From: Omphiscola glabra
Taxonomy: Eukaryota > Mollusca > Gastropoda > Lymnaeidae
Reading direction: 5' to 3'
Length of the DNA stretch: 64,000 nt
NCBI GenBank assembly: GCA_964017045.1
Contig: OZ024799.1
Coordinates: 34,105,736-34,169,735 of the forward strand
Shown piece by piece: positions 48,911 through 60,340 of the stretch (its first letter is position 1; every line of letters begins with the position of its first letter). The notes under the pieces were generated by a model. It worked only from the letters and a program-made list of their open reading frames with translations. It was not told the origin of the DNA and did not search any database. A program made the translations under genes and the position numbers.

Positions 48911-51900
48911 AAACCAGAGACGTCGAGGGTGGGGGTGAGACAAGCTGACTGAAATCTGGTTTCCATCAGGAGCCCGGACCTGCCAGGCAGCGAGGTTGAC
49001 CAACCGTTATCGATTAGGATAATGCCCGCTGGTCACTGGTCATTTATTTTATTATCGGATTTATTTCATGCACGTGAGAGAGAGAGAGACAGAAAGTGTG
49101 TTTACATTGGGTCTCTATAACTCGGTTTTTACACGAATTTTATCTCTTGCTAGAGCTTGAGAAATAACTATTCTTATCTATTATACTTCAATAGAGTTTA
49201 TAACGACGACAGGCAAATGTCTAATTCGTTCACAATAGAAAAACAAATTGAGTTGAGGAGGATGAAAAAAAATTGTGTGTGGGAAAAAAAAAGGGGGGGG
49301 GGGGTTAAATGATGAAGTTTACGATTTAAGAACAAGCGTGAGCAAGAAAGAATCCATCCTGTGTTATCGAACGATTCGTGGTTGACTGCTAAAATGTAAC
49401 TGTCACGAGACTGCTGAGTGGTAAGGCCCAGAAGAAAAACAGTTGCTTCATGGAAAAGACATGGAATAATATGTGAATTGATAAAATTGCATAATCTGAT
49501 TACTTTATTTGGCTGCTCGATAGGCAGGCACAAAAACTGTGCATTTAAAAATTTAAAAAAATGATTTGCCCCATGTGTATGAGAAAATATGTTCAATCAA
49601 TGCTGGGCGGAACTTTGGTGGCTCCACGAAACACTTCAAGTGACTTTGGTGGCTCGCGAAAAAAATAACTACACAATTAAAATTAAATAAATGTAAAATC
49701 ATTTGTGTATGGGATTGTAATCGGCGAACGCGAATGACGAGTACACTTTTGTGTCCATTTGCGCAATGGTGTGCCAGTGCGGTTCTCAATTGAATTCTGA
49801 GCAGTCAATGTGGTTTATTTCGTTGACTTCAAGTAATCGTTTCGATTTGATTTTTCTTTGAATGAAATAAATGTACGTGAATATGAAGTCGGACTGACTG
49901 GCTCAAGATTCTTTTGTCAAGGCTCTGCCAAAGTTTCAAGTTGTCTGGGACTTGGTACGTCTGTAACAAACTGGTTTGTTGCGCTAAAAAATATTTTCCG
50001 TAGAAAACAATTTGATTGGTTAAGAAATCTGTTTGTTTCTTCCAGTTTTACTCTGAATGAACAAGACGTCAATCTCTTCAGTACGTGGATTAAAATTGAA
50101 AATCATTGAAAAAATCTCTGAATTTTGTTTAAAGATGAATACACGGGTCAAGCTTAAAAAACAAAAATCCCTTAACACATGATTATTGTATGCCACGTCC
50201 TATCTTTGCGAAGCAGAATAATAAACAAAGGTTAAAATTAAAACAAAGACAAGAGACAGCCTGGGCAATTTATACGTGGAGATTTTGTAGAAAACTGCAG
50301 AGATCACCAAATTCACTTATTGCATTAAATTGAGGATTAAAAAACAGGCATTGTAATTTTAAGTAATTTTTAAAATAAGTATGTTTGCATCAATTAAAAG
50401 CGGTATTTTAATATTTATAAAAATAAAAATTTTAAGTAGGGGTGGCCAAAACTAAACTCTGCGCGGGACTTACAATGCACTATAATCTTTAAGCAGGGTT
50501 GGGCAACCAATTTTTAATCAGTGGCGCAATATGTTTATGAAAATAGAATAATACTGCATTGTAAGTGTTCCGTGCATAAATAAAAATCAGAATTTAGTGT
50601 TCCCGACTTAAAAAAGATTGACAACCACTGAGTTAGACCGTCTACAAAATTAACTACAACGTATATTTAGCATATATATTAATATAATAAAATCTTATTG
50701 ATATGTAATATATTTCCACCAACCCCCTCACCCTTCAGGCTTAGCCTCCCCCGCTCACCAGTCATCCAATTTTCTCTTCCTTTAAGATCATCCAAACGAC
50801 TTTCCAACATCCCCTCGGTTAACACCGATTATATCTCGGCTAAACCGGTCACTCTCCTCTTACTCCCACAGGAGACAAATTCCTCTGGTCAGCACTCCGT
50901 GATCAGAAAACGAAGCCTAATGGAACTCTGGCCACGACCAAAGCAGCGACTTGGAGTCCCGCATCAAATATTTCGTGACGCAGTCAAAGTAGTAGTCATT
51001 TCTCAAACAGCGACAGTGCAAATCTGACCAAATAGAATTGCTCTTTCATAGAAATACTTATTGTTAATATTGAAATGTCAATGAAATCGAAAAGAGCCAG
51101 GCTATATTAATTGAACAAAAGGTTGCAATTTATTAAGGTCGTGGTTTCTACAAGGAATTCAGTGCCATATCTTAGCTAGGCTGTAGCAGAAGTTGTTTTT
51201 TTTCTTTCTTTCCAAACGAAAATAATCTTGCAATAATTAAAAGTTCCCCGGTATAAAACGCCCAGCCCGAGAACCACTGGCGCATCCGCTTATTGTTATA
51301 ACCTGGTCTGTCATACAGCTCCGATGGTCTAACGAAGGCCAATATGTCCATGTTTTGGTCTCCGAATTCCTTCCGCCCACTACAAGCCCCTCCGGCAACG
51401 CTAAAGATAGGCCTACCCAGAAGTTCACGCCACCAGCGACAGACGAGAAAGCTCGATCAATGATAGAACAGGCCGGCTATCATTAACCCAATCGGGCCCT
51501 CATCGAAACAGCGGCTAATTACAAGAATAAGGAATGAAGACGACACAAGAAAAAGATGAAGACAATTCAGGAAGCGGTCTGGCGTGTTGTGGGACCGCGA
51601 CAAAAGGATTAACTCACTTACACACAATAGGACACAGTGCGAGCTTTAAGATCAGAGGTTCCAACAAGTTTGATTTATAACATATACAGTGGAAAAAAAC
51701 AAGAGCAGAAATTACACGCACGTAGGGATTGTTGTTTTCTTTAAAGGAAAATATTGTACGAATAGTGTCTTTCTCGTGTTTAGCTATTGCTACGTTATTT
51801 CGTGAATATTTGGCCTTCAATACCTTTATTTTTCATTTTCTATCATAGTCACTACGAAAAAACAAATATTGTAAAGTAAACTGTGTTTTAAATAAATGTT

Positions 51901-52819
51901 TGAGTCATTTAAAATCATGGTTGTTAATTTCCCTGGCCATCGATGTGGAGAAAATTTAAATATTACACGTACGATTTTAACAGATAATAAAAGCGTAATT
52001 GTTATGTGAAATGAAAATCAAAATGGTCAAATGTCATATTGAGGTGCTTCAACTCTGAATTTAAGGACACCTCACCCTTCCTCCCTCCCATTGTCCCTCT
52101 GCCTTGCGATCCCCTCCCTCTCTCTCTCTCTTTTTCTCTGACCTACAGCCAATAAAATCATAACATTGTATTAAGAGCATTACTTAACATTGCCAGATAT
52201 TTTTGTCAATATGGAAGCGTGACCTATGCAAATTTGCCAGGGCGAGGAGTAGAAAGAAGACAAATCATATTTTTGCTTTAAATCCGTTTCTTGGGGACTT
52301 TGAAAAATCTATTAGCCACATAAAATATGTTTTGTGGAAACTTGGTCGACCGGTCGCCTAACGTGATAGACTGGCCATTAAACAAGATGGCGAAAGGGCA
52401 TATTAAATTTTTGTGCGGCCCTGTCCATCCTAAGGGCGTAATTATTGGATGGCGAGAAAAGATGGAGGGGATGGCGTGCAAAGGGAGGGGATGGGCGAGT
52501 ATAGTGAGCGTATGGGTGGAGTGTGAAGATGATTGGGTATTATAAATGGATGCATGAAAGTAAAGGAGTGAGCTGGATGTATTAATGCTCATGAAACATA
52601 TTTTATTTTTTTGCGGGGGAGGGGGGGGGGGCGGAGACATAACTGAGAACATGACAACACACATTATGATCAAAGTGACGGAAATGGTGGCATGCATTTG
52701 AAGAGTTCAAGTGAAAGTGGAGCAAAATAACTTCGGGCATCGAGAAGTAAAGACAGACTTGTCATAAAAGAACGATAGGAAGGACACGAGCATAATACTT
52801 TCAAGAAACTTACAGAATG
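48911..52819. other. Non-coding stretch
   Basis: G runs lie at 49,293 and 52,616. 50,495-50,625 has ends CAGGGTTGGGCAACC and, reverse-complemented, CAGTGGTTGTCAATC, both followed by a T run and AA; this may be another hAT remnant, but the flanking octamers do not match. 50.7-51.0 kb gives a 109-codon frame without family resemblance. Confidence 0.5.
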
Positions 52820-52965
52820 AAGTAGTGAACTTGGCAAAATAAAGCAGTGAACTTGGCAAAATGAAGTAGTGAACTTGGCAAAATGAAGTAGTGAATTTGG
52901 CAAAATGAAGTAGTGAACTTGGCAAAATAAAGCAGTGAACTTGGCAAAATAAAGCAGTGAACTTA
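52820..52965 (+). repeat. 22-bp tandem repeat, about seven copies
   Basis: AGTGAACTTGGCAAAAT recurs every 22 bases, with the last five bases alternating between GAAGT and AAAGC types. Confidence 0.95.
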
Positions 52966-53088
52966 GCACCGATTTGAGTTCCGAGGATTAGAAGGGGTGG
53001 ATAATCAGAAGACATTCATGAACGGGGTAACACATTGGGGGTGGTGTGGTTATGTTGTTCGTCCTTCCATACGCGAAGATTACCAAGG

Positions 53089-54650
53089 CTATAATCCACG
53101 GCGAGTTCGTACGTGGTCTGCCAGTGCTATTTGTGCCTGAAAAGCTTTCCCGCATGTAGGGGTTGGGTCCTAGTTGGATTTGAGTTGATTCTGCTTTTCT
53201 TTGATGTGCGCATTCTTTGGCGTAAGCGGCATGCTTATTCTCTAAGGATTTTGCTCCGACAGTGAGTCTGCCACGTCAGCTTGAACGATCCATGGCAAGT
53301 GTATCACATTAATCAAAGTCAACGTCCATGGATTTAAGTGAAGCTTTGGAAATACTTGATGCCCACCAGTTGAGCGTTTCCCACATTAGTTTGGGAAGTC
53401 TGCTGCCTGGCATTCTTGCAACACGCCCTGCCAAACTGGCTTGTCCCTTTTGTAGGACCTTTGTATCAGGGACGCTGTCCTTCCACCTTATACCAAGATG
53501 TTTACGCAGACAGCGTAGGTAGAGCTGTTTCAGCTATCTAGACTGTCTGCTGTAAACGGTCGACGTCTCGCTAGCACATAGGAAAGATGTTAACATGATT
53601 GCCCGGTATAATTTCAGTTTAGTGACAAAACTGAGACCCCTTCGCTCCCAGACACTCTTGCGGATCCTTCCAAATGCAGCATATGATTTGGAAATTCGGT
53701 TATTGATCTCATCATCTATTATTACTGACCTAGAGAGGGTGCTGCCTAAATATGTGAATTTTCTCACTGCTTGAGGATTCTGTACCTACACTGGTATGTT
53801 AGGCTCTTTGTAAGCTTTTCCCGGAGAAGACTGGTGCAATATCTCTGTTTTTTCCTCCAGTATCAATAGGGATGCCGTAGTCTAAGGCAGGCCTTAGCAA
53901 AGCGATCAATTATATGCTGTATTTTCAGTTACGAGCTTGCATTTAGGCCACAGTCATCAGCAAACAAGAGGGCTCGAATAACTGTTTCTTTAATATTCGT
54001 AATGATAGTGGCTCGCAGTCTCCTATGTTTAAATAGCCCTCCGTCTGTCCTGTATCTTATAGGAATGCCATCATTATTGTCAAGAAAACATCAGTCAGCA
54101 TTGCTGAGCATACCATGCTAAAAGGTGTTGGGGCTAGAATACAGCCTTGTTCACGCCATTAGTAAAAAGCCACAAACTCACCGCCAGAATCCATTACCCT
54201 GGCCATCATATAGAGTTGATGCACTGTTGTAATAAATCTACTCGGGCAGTCAAATTTATCCATTATCTTGCACGGCTCATCTCTACTGACCGAGTCAAAT
54301 GCTTTGGTCAGATCAACAATGGTGATGAACAGGTCGTTGTGTTGCTCTTGACATTTTTCCAGGCGCATGAGTGTTGCAAATATCATGTCAGCTGTGCCCG
54401 CTCTGGATGGAATAAAGGAAGTAGTCCCCGTTCAAGGTGTAGTTGTAAACGATTAAGTAGACATCTGTCCAAGATCTTCCCAGCTATGGAAAGGAGAGAA
54501 ATGCCTCGATAGTCGTCACAGGTTGGGTGACTGTCCTTCCTGTTATATATGCGTATTATATTTGCATCCTTGAACTGCTGAGGGACTGTACCATCTTTCT
54601 ATATCGACTCAAATCTCTCTCAGTCTTTTTGTCAGAACGGGGCCTCCTGC
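53089..54650 (-). mobile_element. Decayed non-LTR retrotransposon (LINE), reverse transcriptase relic
   Basis: Read on the minus strand, pieces in shifting frames give the full order of a LINE reverse transcriptase and C-terminus. From 5' to 3': GGPVL at about 54,640; DYRGISLLSIAGKILDRCLL; motif A in ITIVDLTKAFDSVSRD (54,159-54,386); motif B as QGCILAPTPFSMV; motif C as LLFADDCGLNA near 53,960; FTYLGSTLSRSVIIDDEINN with the following thumb-like region (53,534-53,767); RMPGSRLPKL near 53,410; and a terminal zinc-finger-like CGKAFQAQIALADHVRT ending in TAG at 53,089. Many stops and frameshifts, loss of the first zinc-finger cysteine, and a missing 5' half including the endonuclease show that it is dead. 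RTE-like clades fit by memory; the clade is not settled. Confidence 0.9.
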
Positions 54651-55203
54651 TTTATATATTTGAACAAGGATTGTCCCGGGGGGGGGGGGGGGGGGGGTTT
54701 ATAGGAAAGTTATAAAAAAATGTAATATACGCGGTAAACCGTTTTATTAGATTTGATGGAAGTTTGATTTCATCAGTAGTTGCAGAATGTGGAATAGCTC
54801 CCTTGCCCTGGAACTACCCAGTGGCGTGACAGTGAGGCAATCAAATGTGGGGAAATGCATCGTGTTATCATTGGACTAGTACCAATATATAGTAACACTG
54901 AACTCGGTGTTGAAGAACTTGAACAGTACTTCTTAAAAATCCAAACGTCTGTTTCTTGAGAAAACCAGGGCTTTGTGAGATACTATTCATTGTGACGATC
55001 AACATTATTCTTAAAAACATTTGTGATTTTGTAATGATAAGGAATTTATGGTAACACAGGTGTTCGCAAAATTTAAAGATCTTGTAGCGCTGCGCACAAT
55101 TTCTTCTTCCATTTTCATCTAAATGATTATTTTTTTTAAGTTATAATTTTCTTTACCCAAACTATTATTTCTATACCGATTCTCTAATCACAACACGGCT
55201 TTT

Positions 55204-55259
<56 letters not shown>

Positions 55260-57979
55260 TCAAAGATAAGAGTCTAAAGGCTTCCAGACAAAGACCAACA
55301 GCTCAAGCTATGGGGGCTCATCGTTTCAGATCCTTCGAGTGATTTCCCCGGAGGAATCTACGGGCTACAAATCTCCAGCGAGTCACTAATGGGGGGAAAT
55401 CACAACAGAATAATGTGTCACAAATAGGATTTATTGGGGTTTAATACACATCCAAGAAAGTGATTATTGACCGAGAAATCGTGCGCATGATTACACATCT
55501 AAAAACAAAAACCACAAAAAGGTCCGGGAGAAGACAAAGCCTTTATGTTAAAAATATGTACTAGGATATAAAGCGGTCGGTGACTTATAATATGTAAGTA
55601 CGAGTAATGAAGCTAAACGTGTACACAGACATAGAATGTTGTATCTTTTTGGTGCAATGTGTAGCTTTAAAATAACTTATATATAAGTGGGTTGAGTTCT
55701 TAATGTTAAAAAAAAGGTGGGGTGGGGGTGGACTGTCAATCAACAAAGTGTTGCACTCAACAACGTGTTGTTTTTTCTTCAGACTTTACAGTAAAGTGCT
55801 TTTACTTACTTTTAATAAGCCTTCTTCGGCAATTTATAATCTTTGTAAATTGTCGAAATATATCAATTGTCTTGACATTTAAAATAATTGAAAGACGTAT
55901 CAAAAGTCACATGGGGGATTTTTAGGCACAACTGGAGTTTGAGATTTTGCTTGAAAATAAACCCACCAGAATCAATAAGAATGGCAAAGCTCCAGTGAGT
56001 TATTGTTAAATTACTGTAAAAAAAAAATAAAAAAAAAAAATTATTTCTAAACTGGCTACCGGCTGCCTTGATGCTGACGTGGAGCTTGCCTCATATTTGT
56101 TGTTTATTAGTTTTAAATTACCGGGGTATCAGCGCCGGGCGTCTGGGAATGTAACTCTGATACAGCATGTCAGCTCAGCAATAACTCCTTCGTCCCATTG
56201 TCTATCCATTCTACCCTTCCGCCGCTAAATCTTGCACCTTAACTGATTGTGTTTCATTACATTTGATTGGTTCGGGCTTTCATTTTCATGTCGTGTCTTG
56301 TTTTAATTGCTTTCATTGTTGGTGGGTGTTAAGAGGGTCATGCTACGATCATTTAATATGTTTTAATTAATATTATAATTATTAATGTAATTTATATTAA
56401 TTTAATCGATGTGGTCCTTAACTAAGAGAAAGTATAATATTCATAAACGTGAAAAGCATTTATTTCTCTGTAAAATTATTCACAGGCAAATTGAGAACAA
56501 GCAGCTGGATATATGACACCTTTGATCATCGTTTTTAGATTTCGCCGCCCCACTCCCCACAATCTTTGAAATATTCCTTATCTCTGGTTCATCATTCGCC
56601 TCCAAGAGCCAAGAATAAACTATTGAAAAAAAAAAAGTAGAACATTGTTTTTTGTTTTTGTTTGGTTTGTTGTTAGTTTAGTTGTGTGTGTGACTATGTG
56701 TTTGTTTTGTTGTAGCTTTTTTTTTTCTCCTTTTCTTTTCAGAGGGCGGTTGTGTTGTTGAATGCGGAACTGTGTACAAAAGCCACGCTTTAACTCTAGA
56801 GATTAAATAATGGTCGCAGAGCTTAAACCCTTCGCCTGACAATGTGGGGTCGCAAGGCATTAGCTTTCTGGCTGAACTCGAAATCATCTTGGAGTACCAC
56901 TAAACAAAATTTTAATGAAATATCCCGAGAAAAACACATACACACAAACTCTTTCGTTCATCTTTAATTTTTCACTATCAATGGGCAAATCATAACATCA
57001 ATGACCAAACCCAGAATAATGCTCGGCCTCCCGGCCCTGTCATGACCTCTTAATAACCCTCCTCTTCACCAACCCGCGGCTAGGGATCCCTATTTGTGTG
57101 CATTCAGGCACGTGCCTGATACCAGCCCTTAGGGAAAGTCATCTTTAAGGCCTACGACCAGACGAGGGTGTTGTTTCCACTCACACCACACCGCACGCCC
57201 CAGAAGATGCGCCCGATAACAAAGGCCAGGTGCTTACGCAGACATCTAATCTGTGATACACGGAATGTTCTTCAAATTTCTTCAGCTCGTCCGTTCCATC
57301 CCAGCCCCACTTTCTCTAACAATTTGCTCAAAGCTTGCTTCTTTTTTTTCTTCTCTTTCTCCGACTCGCGCACTGTTGTTTTTCTCGCCCGAAGAAGAAT
57401 ACTGTTATGGCTTGCCGTTGGGGCTTCGTTGTTGAAAATCAAAATAACGACTCCTATCTTTGGAACACAAATCAAAGTCTATCACGAAAAACTACTTTTA
57501 TGTTTTTCTGTAAGTTTTCTTTTTTTAAATAATTTTTGAAGTCTGAAGAATGAATGGCCATTTTTAATATTTTTTTGAAGTTGACCAAAAAATGTGTAGT
57601 GTTCTCTGTAAGTTGTAAGCATTCGACTTTAAGGGAATACCCGGTACAGCAATTACAACAGTCGGCATTGTACGCTCGTTACAAGCATTACAAGCACTAT
57701 TATCACTGCCCGCAACATGTATTAGCATGGTGTTGTTTTTTAGTAGCCCAAACATTTTTCTCCTTACGAAGAATCCTTCCTACTATTCCCTAACGCCCTG
57801 TTCCCACTCGCTTCCTTAGCATCAGTCCCTATTAGACATATCTTATCGATTTTTCTCTCTTTAGCCTTCTTTTTTTTCTTTGGTTTGACATTTGGACAAA
57901 TACTCTGCATTGAACACATCACGATAAACAGGGGAGGGGGAGGGGGGGAGTGAAAATTAATTAGAAGAAAAATAAAGTT
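54651..57979. other. Non-coding stretch with extreme homopolymers
   Basis: A G run lies at 54,679-54,698, a 49-base A run at 55,209-55,257, and mixed A runs at 56,020-56,040. The sequence after the poly(A) does not match a known SINE body by eye. Frames at 57.17-57.54 kb on both strands resemble nothing. Confidence 0.5.
55209..55257 (+). repeat. Poly(A) run of 49 bases
   Basis: An uninterrupted A run far longer than any other in the window. It could be the tail of a retroposed copy inserted on the plus strand, though the upstream 200 bases show no recognisable body, or an assembly artefact of a variable homopolymer. Confidence 0.9.
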
Positions 57980-58208
57980 AAATTTATGATTAAAAAATCT
58001 TCTAACAGAATGGTAAATACAGTTAAATTTATGATTAAAAAATCTTCTAACAGAATGGTAAATACAGTTAAATTTATGATTAAAAAATCTTCTAACAGAA
58101 TGGTAAATAAAGTTAAATTTATGATTACAAAATCTTCTAACAGAATGGTAAATAAAGTTAAATTTATGATTAAAAAATCTTCTAACAGAATGGTTAATAC
58201 AGTTAAAA
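57980..58208 (+). repeat. 45-bp tandem repeat, five copies
   Basis: Units start AAATTTATGATTAAAAAATC at 57980 and every 45 bases after, and contain AACAGAATGGTAAATACAGT. Units are almost identical. The period is a multiple of three, so repeat frames are open on both strands. Confidence 0.97.
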
Positions 58209-58427
58209 TACTGACCCATCATAAATCATTTTACAGCTAGAAGGATTAATCATACCTTGAAACATTATCCCCCCTCTTCCCCCAATTGCACACATGGTTT
58301 TATTTTATGACATGTGACTGAAGAAGGAAGCTGTGAGTCTACGTTCATGAGAAATATTAAATCGAGTTTAAAATAATAAATGAGAGAGCAAATGGAAGAT
58401 AAAAAGGATATCAATAGAAATAAAGAG

Positions 58428-58580
58428 ACTGAGGGAGAGGCGGGAGAGGAGGGGAGAGAGAGAGAAAGGGAGCGATAAAGAGGGATGGAGGGGGAGACAG
58501 AGAAGAGGATGAGAGAAATGGAATATTAACAGAGAGGAGGGGAAAGAGAGAAATGGACAGACGGGGTGGGGAGAGAGAGT
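58428..58580 (+). repeat. Purine (GA)-rich tract
   Basis: About 150 bases, mostly A and G on the plus strand, similar in style to 13,317-13,437. Confidence 0.9.
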
Positions 58581-58823
58581 TAAACCTTCCCATCTGCTTT
58601 AAAAAACATTAAAACTTGCTATAGAGTAGACATTCTAACAACTTTGACTTTGAAGCGAGCTCACGGTTAGAGATGTGAAAAGATCAGTTATGTGACTCCT
58701 TGATAGATGAAGGTGAGTTTTCGCACACCTGTCTCTATAGAAGTCTGTGTACTTGAAAACTCGGCAATTAAGCACGGTGTTTGACTACATTATTATAAGT
58801 CTCGCGAGTTTAATCTGATAGAC

Positions 58824-59020
58824 CAGTGGTTCTCAACCTTCCTATTGCCGCGACCCTTTAATACAGTTCCTCATGTTGTGGCGACCCCCAACCACAAAAT
58901 TATTTTGCTTGCTACCACATAACTGTAGAGTATATGTGTTTTCCGATAGTATTAGGCGACCCGTGGAAAAGGGTCATTCGACCCCCAAAGGGGTCGCGAC
59001 CCACAGATTGAGAACCGCTG
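58824..59020. mobile_element. SPIN-type non-autonomous hAT transposon (197 bp)
   Basis: The left end is CAGTGGTTCTCAACCTTCCT and the reverse complement of the right end is CAGCGGTTCTCAATCTGTGG. Interior phrases such as GCGACCCTTTAATACAGTTC, CTCATGTTGTGGCGACCCCC, AACCACAAAATTATTTTGCT, GTTTTCCGATAGTATTAGGC and GACCCCCAAAGGGGTCGCGA follow, in order, the SPIN_NA consensus as I remember it from tetrapods. Flanking octamers TGATAGAC (58816-58823) and TGATAACC (59021-59028) match at 6 of 8, an aged 8-bp hAT target duplication. SPIN is known for horizontal transfer among tetrapods, a triatomine bug and a pond snail. Confidence 0.93.
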
Positions 59021-59028
59021 TGATAACC

Positions 59029-59999
59029 CATTAATATGGCAAAAGCGACAGAAGTTGAGAATTTACGTACGAGGGGAAAAAGCGAAAGGGTGAAACCACA
59101 ACCAAGAAAATCACACGGACTTAAATATGACGTATTTTAAATAATAATTCTTCATTATACTAATTTAGGTGCTGGCTTGTGGAGTGAAAGTTTTAAAATT
59201 TGTCGCCCTAGTGGGTTTTGGCGACTTGGAAAAAATGATAAATGATAGTTGGGGCCTTCTCAGAAACTTGTGGGAAAATGCTTTTGAGAGAAAGTACACT
59301 ATTCTTAAAGCGACATCAAATATTTAATAAAAGAGCAAGATAATTATTTTAATTTAAAAAAAACAAGAGTATCATTTTTTGACAACAATTATAAAATATA
59401 GCAATGAAAATATAGCAAAGATATTGTTTAATTAGGCGTCAGAGGCTAGCAAACAACCCAACAAATAAACAGAACACACACATACTTATAAATACAGCAA
59501 TGAAATAGAGAAACTCAATGAGTAGGAAGTGTCATGGTTATCATAAGCTCATCTCTCTACTCTCTCAGTTACTTTGCGCTATAGACGGAGAAAGTGAAAG
59601 CAATCAGCACTAAAGGTTCAACTAACACAATTCCCCCTTTTCTGGGGGGTGGAAGGGTCGGGGGAATATGTTTAATGTGTTTCAGAAGAGTTGGTTACTG
59701 GTTAAAAGAATTTAACACAACAATTTTAATAAAATAATTATCGTTTGAGCACGAATGTGGTTTCATCAAAATATTTCTTCCCTCCAGTTTCATATATCGT
59801 CTTTTTTCAGCAGGTGCGTAAAATAAAATGTATTCTAATGTAAAAAAATCCTACTCAGTCCAAAATTTTCTGACATCGACAACTTAGCATTGTATCAATA
59901 CACAATGCAATATCATCACACAGAATAGCACGCTACCATTCCATAATATGACCCCCATAGTACCGTGGACTCAGATTGTACATTATGGTGTTAATGCGT
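59029..59999. other. Non-coding stretch, nothing recognised
   Basis: AT-rich sequence between the SPIN element and the LINE fragment. Confidence 0.6.
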
Positions 60000-60340
60000 C
60001 TAGAATCGGCAGGATCAAAGTTTCGTCGGTTTCAAATATGTGTTTTACAGCAAGGCTTCGACATATAGACAGAGATAGATCCATAACCGACATTACCAAT
60101 TTGCTGGCCCAACCATTTGGAACACCCTTCCTGACGCTCTCAGACACAGCCAGACGCTGGAGTCCTTCAAGAGAAATTTAAAAACTCATCTATTTCGCAA
60201 ACACCTTATGGGGTGAAGTTGTCTACCATCTTTTTCAGCTAGTTATTAACTCCCAGCTTTGTTTTTGTACCGCGCTTCGAGCCTTTGGGGATGAAGCGTG
60301 ATTTTTCAAATGAACTTTATTATTATTATTATTATTATTA
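60000..60340 (+). mobile_element. 3' end of a second LINE type with TATTATT tail
   Basis: 60,106-60,216 encodes GPTIWNTLPDALRHSQTLES and then FKRNLKTHLFRKHLMG and a TGA stop, the usual end of a CR1/L2-like ORF2. A 3' UTR of about 100 bases follows, with GTACCGCGCTTCGAGC and a TATTATT tail at 60,319-60,340. Upstream homology fades near 60,000, so it is 5' truncated. The reading frame over the last 36 codons is intact, unlike the other two LINE pieces. Confidence 0.85.

Noticed and set aside
48631..49003. Proline/alanine/cysteine-rich minus-strand frames
   Set aside because: Translation of the 12-bp minisatellite; no signal peptide context or homologue.
54159..54386. Host gene for the VDLTKAFDSVSR protein
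   Set aside because: It is the motif A part of a frameshifted LINE reverse transcriptase, with the other motifs on either side in other frames.
57764..58240. 152-codon minus-strand and 84-codon plus-strand repeat proteins
   Set aside because: Product of the 45-bp array, open on both strands.
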